The position numbers were made by a program, and so were the translations under genes. Below, piece by piece: positions 1-4,631 of a stretch of DNA of 5,563 nucleotides; the first letter of the stretch is position 1, and each line of letters starts with the position of its first letter. Below the pieces are notes generated by a model, which worked only from the letters and a program-made list of their open reading frames with translations, ran no database searches and was not told where the DNA came from. The DNA is taken from NCBI GenBank assembly GCA_026002715.1, contig BOCC01000128.1, positions 1-5,563 of the forward strand. Direction: 5' to 3'. The DNA is from Synergistales bacterium. Lineage in GTDB: Bacteria > Synergistota > Synergistia > Synergistales > Aminobacteriaceae.

Positions 1-21
1 TTGAACCGAAGCTGGTTTGAA

Positions 22-54
22 GAGCCGTATGCGGGAAAACCGCAAGTACGGTTC
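22..54 (+). ncRNA. Group II intron domain V (catalytic hairpin)
   Basis: Domain V forms the metal-binding active site of the ribozyme. The lower helix pairs 22-30 with 46-54 and includes the AGC triad at 23-25 opposite GUU at 51-53, with the characteristic G-U pair. A two-nucleotide bulge (AA, 44-45) separates it from the upper helix, 31-34 with 40-43. The loop, 35-39, is GAAAA; most domain V elements have a four-base GNRA loop, so one extra A is a small oddity. The pattern of AGCCGUAU followed by GUACGGUUCU is typical of bacterial introns. Confidence 0.9.
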
Positions 55-57
55 TGT

Positions 58-123
58 GAGGGGCAGTAGACAATACCTTCACTCAGTAAGTATTGATGAA
101 AGGAGTGTCGAGACTGTCTACTC
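58..123 (+). ncRNA. Group II intron domain VI with bulged branch-point A
   Basis: Domain VI supplies the branch-point adenosine for lariat formation. GAG 58-60 pairs with CUC 121-123, A120 is left unpaired, and 61-66 (GGGCAG) pairs with 114-119 (CUGUCU, two G-U pairs). Three nucleotides (GAC, 124-126) then complete the intron. The distal part, 67-113, is much longer than the usual short terminal loop. It contains its own perfect 6-bp hairpin (71-76 with 90-95) and a purine-rich Shine-Dalgarno-like run at 99-105. The basal geometry is convincing; the folding of the distal arm is not settled by eye. Confidence 0.7.
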
Positions 124-134
124 GACGATTTATC
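99..134 (+). promoter_or_regulatory. Displaced ribosome binding site plus bridging hairpin
   Basis: AAAGGAG at 99-105 is the only good Shine-Dalgarno before the first tautomerase start at 135, but it is 29 nt away, too far for normal use. Between them is a perfect 6-bp inverted repeat, GTCGAG 107-112 with CTCGAC 121-126 and an 8-nt loop. If this hairpin forms, only nucleotide 106 and 127-134 remain between the site and the AUG, giving an effective spacing of about 9 nt. The same principle is known for phage T4 gene 38. The sequence lies inside the intron, so it would serve unspliced RNA only. Function is inference. Confidence 0.45.
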
Positions 135-542
135 ATGCCAAGAGCCACATTAGAAATATTGACAGGCCGTACATTGGACCAAAAAAGAGCGTTGGCAAAA
201 GAGATCACCGCGCTTTTACAAGAGTATCTCAGCAAGCCCGAATCAGCTTTCAATGGTTTTTTGCGTATCGTGGAAAGCAGCCCGGAAGACCTGGGGAGCA
301 ACGCGGAACTGTGCGCCGATGCTTTTGCCCGCGGCGAAAAGTACCTTGGCAAGTCGGAGCCAAGACTTACGATCCAATATGTTGCGGGCGGCATGGACGG
401 CATAGACACACGCAGGACATTCGTCCGACGCATGACGGACGTGCTGGTGGGTATTCTTGGTGTCCCTGAAGGGAACGTGCTGGTACTGCTTATGGAAATT
501 CCGAAGTCTATGTTCGCCGGCAACGGCGTAATGCTTGCGTAG
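135..542 (+). CDS. Fused 4-oxalocrotonate tautomerase family protein (copy 1)
   Basis: A 135-aa cytoplasmic protein of the tautomerase superfamily, about twice the ~62-aa length of classical 4-OT. It consists of two 4-OT-like halves (about residues 1-72 and 76-135), as in the known fused 4-OT subgroup. The start is ATG 135 because Met removal exposes the catalytic Pro in MPR; longer in-frame starts at 93 or 96 would bury it. By manual alignment to 4-OT, half 1 keeps Arg11 (R12 here, in LTGR), has Phe at the Arg39 position with R44 two residues later, and Leu53 at the Phe50 position. Half 2 starts EPR (75-77), so its Pro is internal; it has lost the Arg11 equivalent (AGG) and keeps F127. Family members isomerise or hydrate 2-oxo acids or dehalogenate; the substrate is unknown. 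The gene sits 8 nt after a group II intron and 21 nt before its paralogue, probably the first gene of an operon. Confidence 0.88.
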   Translation: MPRATLEILTGRTLDQKRALAKEITALLQEYLSKPESAFNGFLRIVESSPEDLGSNAELCADAFARGEKYLGKSEPRLTIQYVAGGMDGIDTRRTFVRRMTDVLVGILGVPEGNVLVLLMEIPKSMFAGNGVMLA

Positions 543-563
543 AGAGTGAGAAAGGGGACGATT

Positions 564-974
564 ATGCCAAGAATTACAATAGAGATTTTAGATGGCCGCG
601 CACTGGATCAAAAACGGGCGTTGGCGAAGGAAGTCTGTGCATTGGCTTGCAACTGTTTGCGTGCTTCCAAGGAGAATGTGGTCATCCGGATCGTCGAAGT
701 CTCCTCCGAAAACTTTTCCCATAACGGCGAATTGCGCAGCGACACGGCGATACGAGAAGGGAAGACCGTTTACGGCAAAAGGATGGAACCCCGCGTGACC
801 GTACAATTCTTGGAAGGGCGTACAAGGGAGCAGTTGGAAGCCTTTGTCAAGGGCCTGACCGACCAAGTAAGTGAAATCCTTTTCGTGGAAAAGGCTGACG
901 TTAAGATTTTTCTGCTGGAGATATTGCGGGAGGAAATTGCCAAAGGCGGAGTGCTTCTTTGCGACAGCAAATGA
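564..974 (+). CDS. Fused 4-oxalocrotonate tautomerase family protein (copy 2)
   Basis: A 136-aa paralogue of the preceding gene with the same two-half layout: MPR at the N-terminus and EPR at 75-77. The first 25 residues are nearly the same in both, including the shared run DQKRALAKE, so this is a local duplication. ATG 564 is the start because AAAGGGG at 551-557 lies 6 nt upstream and it leaves Pro in position 1 after Met removal; GTG 546 would not. Half 1 keeps Arg11 (R12) and Phe50 (F51), with Val40 at the Arg39 position and R42 two residues on. Half 2 keeps an Arg11 equivalent (R86, in LEGR), has Lys114 at the Arg39 position and Ile at the Phe50 position. It therefore differs from copy 1 in which residues each half retains. 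The two proteins may form hetero-oligomers, each fused chain standing in for a 4-OT dimer (inference). The substrate is unknown. Confidence 0.9.
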   Translation: MPRITIEILDGRALDQKRALAKEVCALACNCLRASKENVVIRIVEVSSENFSHNGELRSDTAIREGKTVYGKRMEPRVTVQFLEGRTREQLEAFVKGLTDQVSEILFVEKADVKIFLLEILREEIAKGGVLLCDSK

Positions 975-996
975 CAAGTACGGTACGAAAGGAGCG

Positions 997-1032
997 GTGA
1001 TCCGAACTGAGGCGTGTTTACGAAGGCAATAA
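997..1032 (+). other. Possible 11-codon leader ORF or frameshifted gene start
   Basis: A strong AAAGGAG (988-994) is followed two nucleotides later by GTG 997, which opens a short frame, MIRTEACLRRQ, ending TAA at 1030-1032, one base before the GTG of the hydrolase gene at 1034. It could be a translationally coupled leader peptide. Alternatively it is the original start of the hydrolase, put out of frame by one inserted base: the hydrolase frame is open back to 1001 and reads VYEGNKVETYQ, which looks like protein. Spacing of 2 nt to the GTG is short for efficient use, so neither reading is secure. Confidence 0.25.
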
Positions 1033-1033
1033 A

Positions 1034-1861
1034 GTGGAAACATACCAAGTCGCCCCCAGGGTATATTTCAGAAAAGCCGATTTGAAGGCCAGGGGGCAGT
1101 GCAACAGCGTATTCGTTGAAGGTAACACCTTTATAGGGATTGTCGACCCCTCGACCAGAGAAGCCGCGATTGAGATGTCGGCGGAGGTGAAACAGCTTTT
1201 TGAAAAGCCGTTGGGTTACGTATTCCTCACGCACGGCCACAGAGACCACGCCGAAGGACTGCCGGTTTTCTTAGATAAACAGGTAACGGTGTTTTGCTCC
1301 GCTAAACTTGTGCGGGAGTACGCGGCGGTGTCCGGCCATGCGACTATTGTTGGGGTGGAAAGCAAGGCTTGCGTGGATTTGGGCGGAATATGCGCTGACT
1401 TGTCGGTTCTTGGGAGCACGGCGCACTCTCCTTGGGATATGCTTATCGGCTTCAAAGAAGAAAGGATACTTTGCACCGGGGATTTTGTGGTGGAGTACCC
1501 GGCGCTGTTTTTTCACTACGCTTATCCTGAGCAGTGGGAAAGCTGTTTGAGGGAGGTATCACAGCAAAGTTATGAAACTATTCTTCCCGGGCACGGAGGA
1601 GCGATGCCTTTCTCTGTTGCGGGCGACACCGCCGACTATTTGCATACGCTTGTCTTTGCGGCACGGTCCTGCTTGGATTGCGATCTTCCCGAGGCGAAGG
1701 TTGCGGTCGATCTGAGTTACGAAGAGCTGAGTGATATGGCTGGCGCGTTTCTCGCGGGAAGCGCGCCCGAGGCCGAGGTGATAAGAGGCAAGGCGGGAGA
1801 GGATGCCGTCAGGGAATTGAGGATGATGATACGTCTTCTTCATTTCCGCGGGATGTTTTAA
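1034..1861 (+). CDS. MBL-fold (metallo-beta-lactamase superfamily) hydrolase
   Basis: A 275-aa soluble metal-dependent hydrolase. Metal-ligand motifs appear in order: THGHRDH (H67, H69, D71, H72), H131 in GSTAHSPWD, the bridging D150 in CTGDF, and H187 in LPGHGG. All five superfamily motifs are intact, so two metal ions can be bound. Residues 1-60 form the expected leading beta strands (VAPRVYF and later FIGIVDPS); 190-275 is a helical tail without recognised motifs. Relatives include glyoxalase II-like thioesterases, lactonases and sulfur-metabolism proteins, and the substrate cannot be told from sequence. GTG 1034 is the first start codon in this frame, with GAAGG at 1022-1026 at 7-nt spacing; a better Shine-Dalgarno at 988-994 points to a different frame, so the true N-terminus is uncertain. 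It lies 59 nt after the second tautomerase gene and 42 nt before the aldolase gene, in the same orientation. Confidence 0.9.
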   Translation: METYQVAPRVYFRKADLKARGQCNSVFVEGNTFIGIVDPSTREAAIEMSAEVKQLFEKPLGYVFLTHGHRDHAEGLPVFLDKQVTVFCSAKLVREYAAVSGHATIVGVESKACVDLGGICADLSVLGSTAHSPWDMLIGFKEERILCTGDFVVEYPALFFHYAYPEQWESCLREVSQQSYETILPGHGGAMPFSVAGDTADYLHTLVFAARSCLDCDLPEAKVAVDLSYEELSDMAGAFLAGSAPEAEVIRGKAGEDAVRELRMMIRLLHFRGMF

Positions 1862-1888
1862 AAATTTTATAAATTTTATAAATTTTAT
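1862..1888 (+). repeat. Three tandem copies of a 9-bp AT-rich unit
   Basis: AAATTTTAT is repeated perfectly three times (1862-1870, 1871-1879, 1880-1888), filling most of the gap between the hydrolase stop and the aldolase ribosome site. The array is pure A/T in an otherwise GC-balanced region. It could act as an A/U-rich translation enhancer that keeps the site unstructured, or contain a -10-like TATAAA hexamer. No convincing -35 element is visible. Slippage at such an array could change spacing between strains. Confidence 0.9.
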
Positions 1889-1894
1889 AAGGAG
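1889..1894 (+). promoter_or_regulatory. Ribosome binding site that sets the aldolase start
   Basis: AAGGAG directly follows the 9-bp repeats. It touches ATG 1895 with no spacer, so that codon cannot be used with this site, whereas ATG 1904 lies at the optimal 9-nt spacing. This supports starting the aldolase at 1904. Confidence 0.75.
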
Positions 1895-1903
1895 ATGGAT
1901 GGT

Positions 1904-2698
1904 ATGAATTTAAAAGAAAAGATGTACAGCGGACACATGATCGCGGGTTGCATGATGAGAGTCGTCAGAAATTCGCTCGCCGCCACATTCGCGCGGCAGG
2001 CCGGGTTGGATTTCATCATGCTCGACTGCGAGCACGGTTGCTATGACTACGAAACCCTGCACGATATTTTTATCGCGTTAAACCTCAACGGTATATCGGG
2101 CATGGTCCGCGTCCCCGAGCTTTCAAAAGGCCATGTCTCGCGCGTGCTTGACTGCGGCGCTGCTGGCGTCATGATTCCGATGGTCAATACGGTAGAAGAG
2201 GCCCGCTTGGCCGTCAAATATTCAAAGTACAAGCCCATTGGGGGGCGCGGCTTTATCGGCGCGACGGCTTTTGACGAGTACAGCGCGGGAGGGAAAAAGG
2301 TACCGCAGATCATGGAGGAGCAGAACAAGCGGGTTATAACCATCGCTCAGGTGGAGTCAGCCGAGGCCGTCGAGAATATCGACGATATCGCCGCCGTGGA
2401 GGGTGTCGATGTTCTGCAGATTGGGCAAGCGGATCTGTCCATTTCTTTGGGTGTCCCGGGGGAGTTCGACAGTCCCATATTTCATAAGGCCGTAAGGCGC
2501 GTCGCCGACTCTTGCAAAAAACACAAGAAAATTTTCGGAATGGCGTCCGTCGTTCCTTTGTTTGAAAACTACGCTAATGAGGTGGGGATCATCATTCAGG
2601 GTACCGACGTCGATTTTCTCGTAAAGGGCATGAAGCAATTAGCCGAACTGCGCGACGGTTATAACAAAAAACCCGGACGGCCTTCAGAAACGAAGTGA
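1904..2698 (+). CDS. HpcH/HpaI family class II 2-oxo acid aldolase
   Basis: A 264-aa cytoplasmic metal-dependent aldolase. The family cleaves 4-hydroxy-2-oxo acids to pyruvate plus an aldehyde (succinic semialdehyde for HpcH/HpaI, tartronate semialdehyde for GarL, lactaldehyde for RhmA) by an enolate mechanism. Visible motifs: MLDCEHG with E43 and catalytic-type H44; GMVRVPE with R69, the substrate carboxylate binder; GAAGVMIPMV at 85-94; PIGGRG at 111-116; QVES with metal ligand E151; and IGQADLSISLG with metal ligand D177. All key residues are present and the length is normal. The start at 1904 is set by AAGGAG 9 nt upstream; the in-frame ATG 1895 is rejected. The last ~12 residues are a polar tail. 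The ThDP enzyme gene begins 6 nt after the stop, implying translational coupling and linked function. Which aldehyde it handles is unknown; a glyoxylate-yielding reaction would suit the next enzyme (inference). The gene uses ATA for few of its Ile codons, unlike the following gene. Confidence 0.92.
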   Translation: MNLKEKMYSGHMIAGCMMRVVRNSLAATFARQAGLDFIMLDCEHGCYDYETLHDIFIALNLNGISGMVRVPELSKGHVSRVLDCGAAGVMIPMVNTVEEARLAVKYSKYKPIGGRGFIGATAFDEYSAGGKKVPQIMEEQNKRVITIAQVESAEAVENIDDIAAVEGVDVLQIGQADLSISLGVPGEFDSPIFHKAVRRVADSCKKHKKIFGMASVVPLFENYANEVGIIIQGTDVDFLVKGMKQLAELRDGYNKKPGRPSETK

Positions 2699-2704
2699 CA
2701 TAAC

Positions 2705-4372
2705 ATGAAAGCATCAGAAGCCATCATCAAGATCTTCGAGCTTGAAGGTATCGACACGGTCTACGGCATCCCCGGCGCAGGTATCAACGGAGTGTATAAA
2801 TATCTCGGACAGTCCAAATTTATCAAACACTTCTGTCACCGTCACGAGGAAGCATGCGTCCACGCCGCGGGCGGTCATTTCAGAGCAAGCGGTAAATTGG
2901 CCGTAGCTATGTGCACATCAGGTCCAGGAGCCACAAACTTCGTCACCGGAATCTACACCTGCGGCATAGACAGCATTCCGGTCATAGCGGTGACAGGACA
3001 GGCCGTAACGTCTCAACTTGGCAAAGACGCGTTTCAGTGCGTAGATATAGCCAAGATATGCGCGCCGGTAGCTAAAAAGACCTGGTGCGTTACAGATCCT
3101 AAAAAAGTTGTGGAGACTTTCGCCGAGGCCTTCCGTATCGCTAAGGAAGGAAAGCCGGGGCCCGTCGTCATCGATCTGCCTCTCGACGTGCAGAACGCCG
3201 ATATAGAGTTCGACCCGGCTAAATATACTCCCCTGAAGTTCGACTCTCCCGCGCCTAAACAAGAGGACATAGCCCGGACAATAGCAATGATAGGCGAGGC
3301 CAAGAATCCCATTCTGCTCATAGGCGGCGGAGTCATACTGGCCGGCGCAGAAAAGGAAGCTGTGACTTTAGCCGAGACATTGAACTTGCCTGTCATCACC
3401 ACATATATGGCCAAAGGCGGTATCCCCATCGATCATCCCCTGAACGCCGGACACTGCGGTATTCAAGTTGGACAACCTATCGGCAACAAAGTGTTCCTCG
3501 ACTCAGACCTCGTGCTGGGCATAGGCTGCCGCTTCACAGACCGGCATACCGGGGCGATAGACGTCTACCGCGGCAACCGAAAGTTCATTCACGTCAACAT
3601 AGAGAAAAGCGAGATAGGCAAGATATTCGCTCCTGACCTTGGCATTGTCGCGGACGCCAAAAAGACCATTGACGCTCTTTTAATTGAAGCCAAAAAGAAC
3701 GGTAAAAAAAGCTCTCACGCAGACGCCGCGAAGCTGCCTCAGCTTCGTAAAGAATTGGCCCGCAAGGTAGACTACGACGTCAAGCCCATCAACCCTCACC
3801 GGGTGTTCGCCGAGCTGAACAAGTTCTTTGACAGCGAAACGCTCTTCACTACTGGCTGCGGCATCACTCAGATATGGTCGGGACAGTTACAGGACATAGA
3901 CAAGCCTCGCAGGTATCTGCCCTCAGGTGGAGCCGGGTGTCTGGGTTATGACATACCGGCGGCTTTCGGCGCGTCCGTCGCTACCGGCAAACGAAGCGTG
4001 GCTGTGATGGGAGACTTCGGTTTCACGTTCCATGTCCAGGAGTTAGCCGTCTGCGCCGCCAATAAAGTTCCTGTTATAGTAGTGATAGTCAACAACGCCT
4101 ATCTCGGTTTAATAAGACAGAACCAGAAGTACGCGTATCAGTACGAGTGCGACGTGGCCATGCCTGAGAACCAGGGGCTTATAGACTACGTGAAAGTGGC
4201 CGAGGGATTTGCCTGCTACGCTGAGCGTGTGTTCAATCCCTCTGACATACCTTCTGCTTTGGACAGAGCGGTGAAGAGCGGCAAGCCTGCCGTTATAGAT
4301 ATTGTGTGCGATCCTAACACCGACTGCTCTATGGGAGGGGCTTTGGATAACGTTAGGGAGTTTGTGTATTGA
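2705..4372 (+). CDS. Glyoxylate carboligase-like ThDP-dependent enzyme
   Basis: A 555-aa enzyme of the acetolactate synthase/Gcl/pyruvate oxidase family. Domains in order: N-terminal ThDP (PYR) domain about 1-170, central FAD-type domain about 188-320, C-terminal ThDP (PP) domain about 378-545. The ThDP/metal motif starts at GDF (436-438, D437) and ends at NN (463-464). Similarity to E. coli Gcl (tartronate-semialdehyde synthase, two glyoxylate to tartronate semialdehyde plus CO2) is clear from memory in NNAYLGLIRQ, RFTDRHTGA, DLGIVADAK and SMGGALDNVREF. However, the RHEE motif has Glu48 where E. coli Gcl has its unusual Val51; Glu is the normal cofactor-activating residue of the superfamily. 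The ~35-residue C-terminal tail of E. coli Gcl is also missing. It is therefore a Gcl relative whose substrate may be glyoxylate, pyruvate or another 2-oxo acid. The start codon has no good Shine-Dalgarno and lies 6 nt after the aldolase stop, so coupled translation is likely. About half its Ile codons are ATA. Confidence 0.9.
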   Translation: MKASEAIIKIFELEGIDTVYGIPGAGINGVYKYLGQSKFIKHFCHRHEEACVHAAGGHFRASGKLAVAMCTSGPGATNFVTGIYTCGIDSIPVIAVTGQAVTSQLGKDAFQCVDIAKICAPVAKKTWCVTDPKKVVETFAEAFRIAKEGKPGPVVIDLPLDVQNADIEFDPAKYTPLKFDSPAPKQEDIARTIAMIGEAKNPILLIGGGVILAGAEKEAVTLAETLNLPVITTYMAKGGIPIDHPLNAGHCGIQVGQPIGNKVFLDSDLVLGIGCRFTDRHTGAIDVYRGNRKFIHVNIEKSEIGKIFAPDLGIVADAKKTIDALLIEAKKNGKKSSHADAAKLPQLRKELARKVDYDVKPINPHRVFAELNKFFDSETLFTTGCGITQIWSGQLQDIDKPRRYLPSGGAGCLGYDIPAAFGASVATGKRSVAVMGDFGFTFHVQELAVCAANKVPVIVVIVNNAYLGLIRQNQKYAYQYECDVAMPENQGLIDYVKVAEGFACYAERVFNPSDIPSALDRAVKSGKPAVIDIVCDPNTDCSMGGALDNVREFVY

Positions 4373-4452
4373 GGGATTATTTTATAGGCAACCTCCGATA
4401 ACCCACATTTCTGCGCACCAAACATGGAAACGGATGTAAAATTTTCAGGAAG

Positions 4453-4608
4453 TCACCGTACCCCCGGCAGAGCCGGGGGCTTGTAATTTGGGAATCGCTC
4501 AAAGCGCGCTAACTCCAGAGGTTTAATTGATCGTTCTTCTTGTCCTCTGCCTCTTGTCCTTGGATATACGCGGATCACGCATTGGCCGTCAGTTCGTGGC
4601 AGTGCACC
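4453..4608 (-). pseudogene. Possible relic of an IS-encoded or other gene 3' end
   Basis: A minus-strand frame stays open for 51 codons, beginning just after a TAA at 4609-4611, and ends at TGA 4453-4455, just past the GC palindrome, which it reads through as KPPALPG. Its rich Arg/Gly/Glu segment (RGRGQEERSIKPLE) looks like a basic protein tail, and a reading frame running through a terminal palindrome is how IS200/IS605 tnpB genes often end. There is no credible start codon with a ribosome site, no zinc-finger or catalytic motif, and no further transposase sequence. It may equally be chance. Low confidence. Confidence 0.15.
4461..4479. repeat. Perfect GC palindrome; possible terminator or IS end
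   Basis: CCCCCGGC (4461-4468) pairs perfectly with GCCGGGGG (4472-4479) around a 3-nt AGA loop, a very stable stem. On the plus strand it is followed by CTTGTAATTT, with only scattered T residues, and on the minus strand by no T-run at all, so it is a poor intrinsic terminator by the usual rule. Position between convergent genes favours a role in transcript ending. Short GC-rich palindromes of this form also mark the ends of IS200/IS605-type elements and dispersed palindromic repeats. No transposase gene is present. Confidence 0.6.
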
Positions 4609-4631
4609 TTATTTTCCATTCGCTTTTCACT

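Larger units (their letters stand above)
1..126 (+). mobile_element. Group II intron, 3' end (domains V and VI)
   Basis: This is the 3' tail of a self-splicing group II retroelement. Seen directly: a 33-nt domain V hairpin at 22-54 with the AGC catalytic triad, then a 3-nt linker, then a domain VI helix at 58-123 with a single unpaired A at 120. The segment ends CTACTCGAC at 118-126, a common 3' terminus of bacterial group II introns, with the branch-point A seven nucleotides from the end. The intron-encoded reverse transcriptase/maturase should lie upstream, outside the window; none of it is visible in the first 21 bases. The intron has the same orientation as the downstream genes and abuts the first tautomerase gene 8 nt before its ATG. 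An alternative, shorter domain VI (56-62 paired with 76-82) would put the 3' end near 82-84, but it lacks the branch-point geometry. Family identity is solid; the exact splice site is inferred. Confidence 0.88.
4373..4631. other. Convergent intergenic region
   Basis: This region separates two genes transcribed toward each other, so transcripts from both sides should end here. It holds a perfect GC-rich palindrome (4461-4479), a minor 4-bp hairpin (4496-4499 with 4503-4506) and a possible relic reading frame on the minus strand (4453-4608). No hairpin followed by a proper T-run, tRNA or intact gene is visible in it. A 14-codon minus-strand frame at 4575-4619 has no ribosome site and is not called. 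Confidence 0.6.

Noticed and set aside
93..134. Longer start for the first tautomerase at TTG 93 or ATG 96
   Set aside because: No ribosome site precedes them, the extension lies within the intron, and it would bury the Pro that must be N-terminal after Met removal.
975..984. CAAGTACGGT after the second tautomerase, also present in domain V (43-52)
   Set aside because: The matching 5' strand of domain V is absent, so this is not a second intron end; a 10-base match can arise by chance.
588..1249. Long minus-strand open frames opposite the tautomerases and hydrolase
   Set aside because: They lie antisense to genes with clear family motifs, and their translations show no recognisable domain.
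1895..1903. ATG 1895 as the aldolase start
   Set aside because: It abuts AAGGAG with no spacer; ATG 1904 has ideal spacing and gives the usual family N-terminus.
4539..4561. Two near copies of CTTGTCCT about 14 bases apart
   Set aside because: Only two short copies in a pyrimidine-rich stretch; not enough to call a repeat array or binding site.
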